Source: Chloroflexota bacterium
Lineage (GTDB): Bacteria; Chloroflexota; UBA6077; SHYK01
Reading direction: 5' to 3'
Length of the DNA stretch: 64,000 nucleotides
Assembly (NCBI GenBank): GCA_035652535.1
Contig: DASRDP010000080.1
Location: 1 to 64,000 of the forward strand
Positions 8,667 through 15,521 of this stretch are shown one piece after another. The notes beneath the pieces are model-generated. The model searched no databases, was not told the origin of the DNA, and saw only the letters and a list, made by a program, of their open reading frames with translations. The position numbers and the translations under genes are program-made. Positions within the stretch are counted from its first letter, which is position 1, and each line of letters begins with the position of its first letter.

Positions 8667-9626
8667 CGTGGCCGCGGCGGTCGGCGGGGCGCGGCCCGCG
8701 AGGAGGAGGTACGCGTAGAGCGCGACGGCGGTCGCGAGCCCGATGGCGAGCTTCCAGGGCCAGGGAAACTGCGCGGGGGAGACGAAACCCTCGATCGAGC
8801 CGGCGGCGATCAGCAGCGGGAGCGTGCCCGTGAGGAGCCGGGTGCTCCGACGGCCGGCGGCTACGAGGGCCGCGCCGCGTGGCTGGAGACCGGGCCACAC
8901 GATCGCGCGGCCCAACATCAACCCGCATCCGCCTGCGATGACGATGACGCTCAGCTCCAGGAAGCCATGGGGCGCAACGAAGCCCACCAGGCGCGGAGCG
9001 AGCCCGTATGCGATGAGCCCGCCCGCGACGGCCCCGATGTAGACGCCGTTGTAGACGAGGCTTGCCGCGCTGCCGACTCCCGCGAGCATCCCTCCGCCGA
9101 GCGCCAGGAGCGCGACTCGGATATTGTTCGTCATCACGAACGCGGAGACGAGGGAACGGCGCTGGATGTCGACGTCGAACCACGAGGCTCCGTTCTTGAT
9201 GGCATACACCAGCTCGGGGGAGAGGACGAGGCCGGCGTTGGCGGCGTCGGCCACGACGGCGACGGCCATCGCAATGAGGGGAACGAAGAGGAGCGCCGCG
9301 GCGCCCAGTAAGAATGGCCAGGCCGACCGATATTCTCGCGGAAGATCGGATGAAAAGAAGCGGAGGACTCGACGGGATGACGCTGGACGCTCGCGATAGA
9401 CGACGGCGTGGCCGCGCGCGACGAGCTGATTTACGAAGACCGTCGCGCGATCGTCCGGGAAGTCGCGTCGGGCGATGGCCAGGTCGCTCGTGGACCGTCG
9501 ATAGAGGCGCGCCAGCTCCTCCAGCTCGTCGACGGACAAGGAGCCTGGCCGCCGCGTGGCCCAGTCGAGAAGCTCGGAGAGACGCTCCCATCGGCCGCGC
9601 CTGCGCTGCACGAACGATTCGATCAC
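8661..9626 (-). CDS. Stage II sporulation protein M-like membrane protein
   Basis: A 321-residue integral membrane protein of the SpoIIM (DUF95) family. It has a soluble helical N-terminus (VIESFVQRRRGRWERLSELL), the characteristic DLAIARRDFP stretch, about six membrane segments, and the central FVMTNNIRVALLALGGG motif typical of SpoIIM. Despite the name, such proteins occur in many non-sporulating bacteria next to RDD, MoxR and DUF58 genes, as here. GTG at 9626 is the first plausible start; longer versions would overlap the divergent RDD gene. No other sporulation gene is present, so the label describes the family only. Confidence 0.8.
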   Translation of the reverse strand: MIESFVQRRRGRWERLSELLDWATRRPGSLSVDELEELARLYRRSTSDLAIARRDFPDDRATVFVNQLVARGHAVVYRERPASSRRVLRFFSSDLPREYRSAWPFLLGAAALLFVPLIAMAVAVVADAANAGLVLSPELVYAIKNGASWFDVDIQRRSLVSAFVMTNNIRVALLALGGGMLAGVGSAASLVYNGVYIGAVAGGLIAYGLAPRLVGFVAPHGFLELSVIVIAGGCGLMLGRAIVWPGLQPRGAALVAAGRRSTRLLTGTLPLLIAAGSIEGFVSPAQFPWPWKLAIGLATAVALYAYLLLAGRAPPTAAATS

Positions 9627-9647
9627 GGTAGGTGGGGGGTCGGCTGC

Positions 9648-10442
9648 ATGCGCGAGGATTATAGGCTGCTCACGCCGGAGAACGTCGAGCTGCGGTTCGA
9701 CGTCGCGGGCCTCGGCTCGCGCCTGGGCGCCGCGATCATCGACTATGTTGTCATCGGGTTTTCCTACGTGGTGCTGATCGTCGGCGGCATGGTTCTCGGC
9801 GGAGCCGCCGACGCCGCGATTCGCGCCTGGGATCCGGGAGGCGCGGCTGCCATCGCCGGCCTCTTCCTGGCAGTGAGTCTGATCTTTGCGTTTGGTGGGT
9901 GGTGGGGCTACTTTCTCCTCTTCGAGCTGGTCTGGAATGGCCAATCGCCGGGCAAGCGGCTTCTTGGGCTCCGAGTCGTTCGGCGCGACGGACGGCCGCT
10001 CGACTTCGTCACCGCCCTCGTCCGGAACGTGCTGCGGTGGATCGACCAGGCGGCCCTGATCGGCGTGTTCGCGATGGTGGTGGACGGATCGAGCCGCCGG
10101 CTCGGCGACATCGCGGCCGGCACAATCGTCGTCCGCGAGCCCCGCCGCCTGCGGCAGCGGGCGCTTGCAGCCGTGGAGCTGCCGCGTCCAATCGCCGCGA
10201 ACGCATCGGCGCACGGGAACACGGGCAAGCTGACGATGGCTCACTACACGCTGATACGGGACTTCTTCTCCCGCGCCGATCGACTGCGGCCGGAGGCGGC
10301 CGACGCGCTGGCGTCGCGCCTGGCGGGCGAAGTTGCGCGCGTGCTGGACCTGGACCCGTCGCGCATCGGTCCGCCCGAGGCGTTTCTCGCGGGCGTGGTC
10401 CGCGACTTCGACGAGCGCCGCCGCTACGCCGACACGGAGTAG
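9648..10442 (+). CDS. RDD family membrane protein
   Basis: A 264-residue protein. The RDD domain (about residues 8-160) shows three membrane helices, the R-D pair in GSRLGAAIIDYVV, and GQSPGKRLLGLRVVRRDGRPL before the last helix, which is the family signature. The C-terminal hundred residues are soluble and of unknown role. ATG at 9648 has an excellent ribosome site (AGGTGGGGGG, 8 bases upstream). It diverges from the SpoIIM-like gene with only 21 bases between the starts, so the two share a control region. RDD proteins are of unknown or transport-related function. Confidence 0.82.
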   Translation: MREDYRLLTPENVELRFDVAGLGSRLGAAIIDYVVIGFSYVVLIVGGMVLGGAADAAIRAWDPGGAAAIAGLFLAVSLIFAFGGWWGYFLLFELVWNGQSPGKRLLGLRVVRRDGRPLDFVTALVRNVLRWIDQAALIGVFAMVVDGSSRRLGDIAAGTIVVREPRRLRQRALAAVELPRPIAANASAHGNTGKLTMAHYTLIRDFFSRADRLRPEAADALASRLAGEVARVLDLDPSRIGPPEAFLAGVVRDFDERRRYADTE

Positions 10443-10452
10443 GAGGATCGAA

Positions 10453-10471
10453 AGCGGCCCAACCGGCCGCT
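10453..10471 (+). terminator. Possible hairpin terminator of the RDD gene
   Basis: Perfect 7 bp stem AGCGGCC / GGCCGCT around CAACC, 10 bases after the RDD stop. No T run follows; instead an extended -10 box begins at its last base. It may insulate the tRNA promoter from upstream transcription. Confidence 0.35.
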
Positions 10472-10479
10472 GGTATAAT
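10471..10479 (+). promoter_or_regulatory. Extended -10 promoter of tRNA-Leu copy 1
   Basis: TGGTATAAT: a perfect TATAAT with the TG extension, ending 10 bases before the tRNA. No -35 match is visible. The second tRNA copy has no such box. Confidence 0.55.
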
Positions 10480-10484
10480 CATGC

Positions 10485-10580
10485 TCCGCGCCGAAGTGGC
10501 GGAATTGGCAGACGCGCTACGTTCAGGGCGTAGTGGGAGTACTCCCGTGGGGGTTCGAGTCCCCCCTTCGGCACCAGCGG
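10485..10580 (+). repeat. 96 bp direct repeat, copy 1 (contains tRNA-Leu)
   Basis: Identical base for base to 12415-12510. The repeat spans the whole tRNA plus five bases upstream and four downstream. The flanks diverge at once on both sides. Confidence 0.95.
10490..10576 (+). tRNA. tRNA-Leu (CAG), copy 1
   Basis: Class II tRNA of 87 bases with encoded CCA. Acceptor GCCGAAG pairs with CTTCGGC; the anticodon stem CTACG/CGTAG holds loop TTCAGGG (anticodon CAG); the long variable arm TGGGAGTACTCCCG and T arm GGGGG-TTCGAGT-CCCCC are complete. Confidence 0.96.
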
Positions 10581-10867
10581 GCGAACCGCCGAGTCGTTTC
10601 TTCTGGGTAGGGTTCGAGACCGGAGGCTCCTCGCAGTGCCAGCTCGCACGGACGCCGGCCCGATGCACACACCCTGGGGGCGCCCCGTGAGAGGCTTGAC
10701 TCGCTCCGGGCGTGGCACCAACCGGGGGCTTTGGAGACAGCCGATTCGCCCCTGTATCATTCGTGCCGTGCGCCCCCCCAGTGTGAGCGCGACGTAAACG
10801 GCCGGATGGGCGATGCCAATCATGAGGAGGCCATGACATATCGAGACCGCGCAGCATTCCAGCCGCC

Positions 10868-11035
10868 ATGTTTGTGCTCCTCGGATGGGCGGGCCTCGCT
10901 GCCCTCGCGCTGCCTTTAGGGACCGCTGCCCAGAGCACGGCCGTCGCGTCGCTTGCGCCGCCGAATGCGCCGCCTGCCCCCCCCCATCCCCCACGTCACC
11001 GCAGAGATGGCAGCCTTTCTACGATCCGCTCCTAA
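10868..11035 (+). other. Signal-peptide fragment in frame +1 relative to the downstream protein
   Basis: ATG at 10868 opens a 55-codon frame beginning MFVLLGWAGLAALALPLGTA, a convincing signal peptide with a likely cleavage site near AAQS, then a proline/alanine-rich stretch. The frame crosses nine consecutive C bases (10977-10985) and stops at 11033-11035. With eight C bases it would join the downstream frame and give one 373-residue secreted protein. A strong AGGAGG-like site at 10824-10830 lies 37 bases upstream, too far for this ATG. Confidence 0.5.
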
Positions 11036-11990
11036 ATGCGACCCTACCAAACCGCTGCCCGCAAGTCCGTATCCGCATCTGGCCGGCTGCAGGGCGGTGC
11101 CTGGTAGCAACCCCGCTGCCTCATCGCACGGCGACGGCTTCCCTGATACGCGGCTGCCAGCCGCTCCCACGCCTACGTCCGGCCAAACGACCAGCGCTAT
11201 CAACCCACCCGACGAGGGGCCGACTGACCCAGGGGTCTCTGCGGCCTCGATCCCAGTGCCACATTTTGCCATGGCCGCCTACCTGCCGCGGTGCGGCCCA
11301 AATCCGAACGGCGGGAGAACTTGCCAGTATTGGGCCGGCTCGTTCAACCAGTCGACAATAGCTGGCACTAACGCTACCCCATGGGCTATCGCAGAGGATC
11401 CGCCCCCGGGCAGCTGGTACAGCTCGGTATCGGATCGCGTGCTTGTGTCCCTCTATTCTGGCGCTCCGAAGTATTTTGAGGTTGGCTACGCGCGAGACAC
11501 AGGCTTCGGAGCCGCCTGGCTTTACGCTCAACGGCATGGACCCGAGTTCCCCGGCGGCCGAGAGGACCCGCAATGGTATTGGGCGCTGCCGGACAATAGC
11601 TTCTCGCGAGTTGGCATGCAAGGAGATTTTGGTGAAATTGGCCCGCTCTGGGGAGCTTGGTGGCTCGACCCCAGTCAAAACTGGGTGTTTCTCACGTCCT
11701 ATGACCTCGGGGGATCTAGCCCGACGATAGCTTACTCGGAAGCCTTCGTAGAGGTGCTGGACAGCACAGGCGGGCTCTCCTGGGCGCCAGAAGATCTTAC
11801 CTGGGACGTCGAGGATGTGACCTGCGTTGGATGCCCCTATCAGTTGCGCACCGCCCCGCCGTTCAACGTCGTCTGGGTCAATGCAAGCGGGCCGAACAGT
11901 TCGTGGTCCTGGTGCGTCAGACCGAACCAGTGGTACTACGAATATTGGGAGGACGCCATTCAGGGTTCTAGATGCCCTTGGGTCCCCTAG
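10953..11990 (+). CDS. Putative secreted protein of unknown function, frame broken at its 5' end
   Basis: A 345-codon frame without recognisable domain. Its first roughly 10 codons overlap the proline-rich end of an upstream signal peptide in another frame, and no ribosome site supports the ATG at 10953. The body is rich in proline, tryptophan and tyrosine (for example WYYEYWEDA near the end) and has several cysteines (CGP, CQYW, CVGCP, CVRP, CPWVP), consistent with an exported disulfide-bonded protein. It lies inside the segment bounded by the two tRNA-Leu copies. I do not recognise the family. Either the gene is phase-variable or inactivated at the C tract, or the tract carries a sequencing error. 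Confidence 0.5.
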   Translation: MRRRMRRLPPPIPHVTAEMAAFLRSAPKCDPTKPLPASPYPHLAGCRAVPGSNPAASSHGDGFPDTRLPAAPTPTSGQTTSAINPPDEGPTDPGVSAASIPVPHFAMAAYLPRCGPNPNGGRTCQYWAGSFNQSTIAGTNATPWAIAEDPPPGSWYSSVSDRVLVSLYSGAPKYFEVGYARDTGFGAAWLYAQRHGPEFPGGREDPQWYWALPDNSFSRVGMQGDFGEIGPLWGAWWLDPSQNWVFLTSYDLGGSSPTIAYSEAFVEVLDSTGGLSWAPEDLTWDVEDVTCVGCPYQLRTAPPFNVVWVNASGPNSSWSWCVRPNQWYYEYWEDAIQGSRCPWVP

Positions 11991-12072
11991 CGGAAGACCC
12001 CGGGTCCATGTCTGTGTGCCAAAAAACGCGACAAGTCTTCACGTCGCATTGCCGTAAGCCGAAGCCAGACCA

Positions 12073-12327
12073 ATGAGTCAGGAAGAATCCCATGAGGAAC
12101 GGCCGAGCCGGCAGAACGCGGTGACCCAAAAACCGGTCCGCCTCGCCCTTTCCGCTGCTATGGTCATGCTGGTGGTCGTTGGGGTGTATCTGGTTGGAAG
12201 GAGCGTCCTTGAGGCGCAAAGCGCGAGCTGCCTGGCAGAGCAGCAGCGAGAGTTGGAGGAGTCGCTAAGGCGTCCCCATGGCGGCGGCCTGCGGTTACTT
12301 GCGCCCTGTCCAGGTGAGGGCGAATAA
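12073..12327 (+). CDS. Small single-pass membrane protein
   Basis: An 84-residue protein with a charged N-terminal tail (residues 1-24), one clear membrane helix (about residues 25-45, LALSAAMVMLVVVGVYLVG) and a short C-terminal part containing two cysteines. The positive charges just before the helix suggest the N-terminus stays inside. No ribosome site is obvious. It lies 82 bases after the putative secreted protein within the tRNA-bounded segment, so the two may form a pair, but nothing in the sequence shows a function. Confidence 0.45.
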   Translation: MSQEESHEERPSRQNAVTQKPVRLALSAAMVMLVVVGVYLVGRSVLEAQSASCLAEQQRELEESLRRPHGGGLRLLAPCPGEGE

Positions 12328-12414
12328 GCCGCCTGCACGTAGGTCACTCGAAGAGAGGTCGAAAGGGCCAGCCGGCTGCACCAGGCGGCCCCCCGAGATT
12401 TGGAAAAAAAACGA

Positions 12415-12510
12415 TCCGCGCCGAAGTGGCGGAATTGGCAGACGCGCTACGTTCAGGGCGTAGTGGGAGTACTCCCGTGGGGGTTCGAGTCCCCCCTTCG
12501 GCACCAGCGG
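12415..12510 (+). repeat. 96 bp direct repeat, copy 2 (contains tRNA-Leu)
   Basis: Exact match to 10485-10580. Upstream of this copy the sequence is a run of A bases (GGAAAAAAAACGA) rather than the TATAAT promoter of copy 1. Confidence 0.95.
12420..12506 (+). tRNA. tRNA-Leu (CAG), copy 2
   Basis: Identical to the copy at 10490-10576, including the encoded CCA. It should fold and be functional, but no promoter is recognisable in front of it. The AEC transporter start lies 27 bases downstream. Confidence 0.95.
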
Positions 12511-12533
12511 CCGCGTGACCTCGCTCTCCCCGT

Positions 12534-13469
12534 TTGGAGCGTCCGATAGCCGTCATCGTCGGCCTGCTCGGCATCACCCTCAACGTCGTTGCGCCCGTCT
12601 TCCTCATGGCCGGCGTGGGATTTCTCGTCCGACGGACCCTGGCCATCGACGTGCGCGCCGTCGCGCGGCTGGCCCTCTACATCTTCGTCCCGTCGTTGCT
12701 GCTGAACTCGCTCTTGACCGCGACGATGGGCGGACAGGAGATGCTCCGCATCGCCCTGTTCGCCGTGCTCCTCACCGCGATACTGATCGGCCTTGGGACG
12801 CTCGCAGCGCGGGCATTCGGGCTGTCGCGGTCGGAGGCCTCCGGCATGACCTTGTCCCTCGCCTTCGTGAACGCGGCGAACTACGGCCTTCCGGTGACGT
12901 TTTTCGCCTTTGGCCAGGACGGATTCGATCGCGCGGTCATCTTCGCCGCCTTCGCATCGATCCTGCTCTTTACCGTGGCGGTGCCGGTCGCTGCGGGCGG
13001 GAAGCTGCCCTGGCGCGACGCGGTGGTCCCGATGGTGCGCCTCCCCGTGATCTGGGTCGCCGTCGCGGCTGGGCTCCTGCGAATGCTCGGTATGGAACTT
13101 CCCCCTGTCATCCAGCGGTCCGTAACGGTGTTGTCCGGCGGCGCCATCCCCATCGTCATCATCCTGCTGGGCATGCAGGTGGCCAGCCTGCGGCTCCAGG
13201 GAGTCGGCCTCCCGCTAGTCGCCACGTGCCTGGGCCGGCTGATTCTCTCGCCGGCCATCGGTCTCGTCCTCGTTTCCCTCCTTCAGCCCTCGCCGCTGAC
13301 GGGCAAGGTGTTGGTGCTGGAGGCGGCAATGCCGACCGCGGTGAACGTGACGTTGCTGGCCTCCGAGTTCGACGCGGAGCCCGACCTCGTCTCGAGCGTG
13401 GCACTCGTCACGACGGCGTTAAGCGTCGTCACCATCACGGGTTGGGTAGCGTTCCTCCAAGCCCTATAA
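12534..13469 (+). CDS. AEC family transporter (auxin efflux carrier-like)
   Basis: A 311-residue integral membrane protein with about ten hydrophobic segments, split into two halves by a short loop near residue 155. The opening LNVVAPVFLMAGVGFLVRR, the central FVNAANYGLPV motif of the first half and PTAVNVTLLASEFDAEPDLVSS of the second half are typical of the AEC (Mem_trans) family, which exports or imports carboxylates and related anions. The ligand cannot be predicted. The start is taken as TTG at 12534, since the frame is closed soon upstream; no strong ribosome site is visible. The gene may be read through from tRNA-Leu copy 2. Confidence 0.85.
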   Translation: MERPIAVIVGLLGITLNVVAPVFLMAGVGFLVRRTLAIDVRAVARLALYIFVPSLLLNSLLTATMGGQEMLRIALFAVLLTAILIGLGTLAARAFGLSRSEASGMTLSLAFVNAANYGLPVTFFAFGQDGFDRAVIFAAFASILLFTVAVPVAAGGKLPWRDAVVPMVRLPVIWVAVAAGLLRMLGMELPPVIQRSVTVLSGGAIPIVIILLGMQVASLRLQGVGLPLVATCLGRLILSPAIGLVLVSLLQPSPLTGKVLVLEAAMPTAVNVTLLASEFDAEPDLVSSVALVTTALSVVTITGWVAFLQAL

Positions 13470-13470
13470 T
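13442..13470 (+). promoter_or_regulatory. Promoter of the PEGA kinase gene
   Basis: TTGGGT (13442-13447), 17 bases, TATAAT (13465-13470). The -10 box overlaps the stop codon of the AEC gene; transcription would begin about 20 bases before the kinase start. Confidence 0.5.
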
Positions 13471-13496
13471 CGGGCCGAATCCTTCTCTAGGACTTT

Positions 13497-15452
13497 TTGG
13501 TCTTGGCAGTCCTCCGAGCGGGCGCGCCGCTCAAGCAGGGAACGTTCGTCGTCGTATCGCTCCTGGGCCGCGGCGGGTTCGGCGAGGTGTACCTCGCACG
13601 CCAGCCTCGGATGAACCGCGACGTCGCGATCAAGGTCCTCTCCCCGAACGTCGCCGAGGAGCCCGACATCGTTCGGCGCTTCGAGCGCGAAGCCCTCGCA
13701 GCCGGCAGCCTCCTCCACCCCAACGTGCTCCCCGTCTTCGACTTCGACTACGACGAGGAAGCCGGCGTGTGGTTCCTCGCCATGCAGTACATACCGGGCG
13801 GCCGCACGCTGCAGAGCCTGCTCGGAACCCCTATGGACCCGGCCGAGGTCGCGAACATCATCGCGGCGATCGCCAGCGCCCTGGAGGCGGCCCACGACCG
13901 GGGGATCGTGCACCGGGACGTCAAGCCGGCGAACGTGCTGTTGGATGGCCAGCGGCCGATGCTCACGGACTTCGGCATCGCCCATCTCGGGTCCCTCACG
14001 GGCATCACCGCGCGCGGAATGGCGATCGGCACTCCGGCCTACGTCTCGCCCGAACAGGGGATGGGGAAGGAGGTCGGCCCGGCCAGCGATCAGTATTCGC
14101 TGGCGGTGATGGCGTACGAGATGCTAGCCGGTCGACCGCCGTTCACCGGCGACTCCGTTTCGTTGGTGATCCAGCACGTGAGCAACCCCCCGACGCCGAT
14201 TACCAGCATCAACCCGGCCATACCGGAAGCGGTGGCGATGGTCGTGGGCCGGGCGCTGCGCAAAAAGCCGGAGGACCGCTTCCCGTCCTGCGTCGCCTTC
14301 GCGGAAGCCCTTACCGCTGCCGTGGCCGGAAAGGCGCCACCGGTGGAGGAGGAAGCAGTCGCCCCTCCTATCGGGCCGTCTGCGCCAACGATCGATATCG
14401 AGAGCGGGGCGCTGCCCGTGGCGACCGGCGCCGCGACAGTGGGACCGGAGGCTTACCTGGACCTTCCGCCGACCGGCGTGATCAGCGGCCGGGGGGCGCC
14501 GGCCGCCGCCGTAGTAGCCGCTCCGCCGGGTCCGGCCCCGGTCTCCATCCCGCTGTGGAAGCGGCCCGTGGCGCTTGCCGGCGCCGGCGCCATCGTCGTC
14601 CTGTTGACGGCAGGGGTAGCGGCGAAGCAGATCCTTGCGCCGTCGGCCTCGGGCGACCTACAGGCGCGCCCTGCGAGCAGCCCCGTAGCCGGCGGGGCGA
14701 GCCCTGTCGCGGGCACGGCCGCCCCAGCGAGCCCCAATCGCGGCACCCTCGTCATCAGCTCCAATCCCAACGCCGCCCTGATCGTGAACGACGAATCGTA
14801 CGGACGCACGCCGCTGCAGGCGAACCTCGATCCGGGCGAGTACGACATCAAGCTCGTGGCGTCCACCTACGAGGACTGGACGAGCCACGTGCAGATCACG
14901 GCGGGTCAAAGGCTGACGGTGCCCCCGGTAGACCTCGTACCCAAGCCGGCCATCGACGTGATCGGCGAGACCGACAAGAAGGTCGGGCGCGACCCCTTCG
15001 TCGATAGCTCTGACATCATCCGCCTCACCACAACCACCCAGAATTTTCGCGTGTCGGACGACGTGAATGCGGTCGTGTATCTGAGTCCCAAGACGTTCGG
15101 CATCCGCGACCTGACGTTTAAAGTCACCCTTCAATGGGAAAAGGCCGGCGGGGGTCCGCCGGCGGTTCAATCCGCGGACCAGACGATTCAGAAGGACTGG
15201 GAGCAGACGTTCATCCACGCGTGCGCGCCGGCTTCGGTGCTGGACCCGACCGGTTCCAACGTGCCCCTGAGCCTGTCCATCGCCATAGACGACACGCCCT
15301 TGGAGTCGTTTTCCTATCAAATCGGACCGGGGAGCTTGGCAGGCGTCGAGAGCCAGTGCAACAAGAAGGTGCTCCCCCGCACCCAGGCCCGGGCGCCCGG
15401 CCGGCCTGGTGCGCTCCCGGAAGGCGCGCTCGCATTTGCGGAGGCGCGTTAA
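13497..15452 (+). CDS. Ser/Thr protein kinase with PEGA domain
   Basis: A 651-residue Hanks-type kinase. The glycine loop GRGGFGEV is at residues 24-31, the ATP lysine in VAIK at 46, HRDVKPAN at 139-146, DFG at 158-160 and an APE-like SPEQ after it, so it should be active. A low-complexity juxtamembrane linker, one membrane helix (about 357-380, ALAGAGAIVVLLTAGVAA) and an external PEGA domain (about 415-480, GTLVISSNPNAALIVND...GRTPL) follow, then a further beta-rich external domain. It resembles PknB-like receptors whose outer domains sense the wall. TTG at 13497 or TTG at 13503 could be the start; AGGA at 13489 fits the second better. FHA proteins, its likely phospho-readers, are encoded downstream. 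Confidence 0.9.
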   Translation: MVLAVLRAGAPLKQGTFVVVSLLGRGGFGEVYLARQPRMNRDVAIKVLSPNVAEEPDIVRRFEREALAAGSLLHPNVLPVFDFDYDEEAGVWFLAMQYIPGGRTLQSLLGTPMDPAEVANIIAAIASALEAAHDRGIVHRDVKPANVLLDGQRPMLTDFGIAHLGSLTGITARGMAIGTPAYVSPEQGMGKEVGPASDQYSLAVMAYEMLAGRPPFTGDSVSLVIQHVSNPPTPITSINPAIPEAVAMVVGRALRKKPEDRFPSCVAFAEALTAAVAGKAPPVEEEAVAPPIGPSAPTIDIESGALPVATGAATVGPEAYLDLPPTGVISGRGAPAAAVVAAPPGPAPVSIPLWKRPVALAGAGAIVVLLTAGVAAKQILAPSASGDLQARPASSPVAGGASPVAGTAAPASPNRGTLVISSNPNAALIVNDESYGRTPLQANLDPGEYDIKLVASTYEDWTSHVQITAGQRLTVPPVDLVPKPAIDVIGETDKKVGRDPFVDSSDIIRLTTTTQNFRVSDDVNAVVYLSPKTFGIRDLTFKVTLQWEKAGGGPPAVQSADQTIQKDWEQTFIHACAPASVLDPTGSNVPLSLSIAIDDTPLESFSYQIGPGSLAGVESQCNKKVLPRTQARAPGRPGALPEGALAFAEAR

Positions 15453-15464
15453 CTCCGCTAGACT
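15436..15464 (+). promoter_or_regulatory. Promoter of the surface protein gene
   Basis: TTGCGG (15436-15441), 17 bases, TAGACT (15459-15464). The -10 TAGACT recurs in two other good promoters of this window with the same spacing. Confidence 0.4.
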
Positions 15465-15521
15465 TGCGCTTCACCGCGACCGGGCGAAACGCTGGACGAG
15501 TGTACATTGCGAGGTGATGGG

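Larger units (their letters stand above)
10485..12510. mobile_element. tRNA-Leu-bounded inserted segment (putative)
   Basis: Two identical 96 bp repeats, each with a complete tRNA-Leu, sit 1930 bases apart. Between them the sequence looks less GC-rich and uses more A/T-ending codons than the genes on either side. The cargo is a secreted protein with a broken signal peptide and a small membrane protein. Removing one repeat and the cargo would leave RDD gene, promoter, one tRNA-Leu and the AEC gene in an ordinary order. Integrative elements commonly use tRNA genes as attachment sites. No integrase or transposase is visible, so a simple duplication plus insertion is also possible. The stretch 10577-10867 holds no gene I can support. 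Confidence 0.4.

Noticed and set aside
8661-10244. Long 527-codon form of the SpoIIM-like protein
   Set aside because: The extension is opposite the RDD gene, lacks SpoIIM similarity and has no start signal.
10479-10994. Minus-strand frames beginning or ending in GGLEPPREYSHYALNVARLP at both tRNA-Leu copies
   Set aside because: These are antisense translations of the tRNA-Leu genes and have no ribosome sites.
12515-15007. 830-codon frame overlapping the AEC and kinase genes
   Set aside because: Arginine/proline-rich shadow in a high-GC region; the AEC and kinase frames have clear family motifs.
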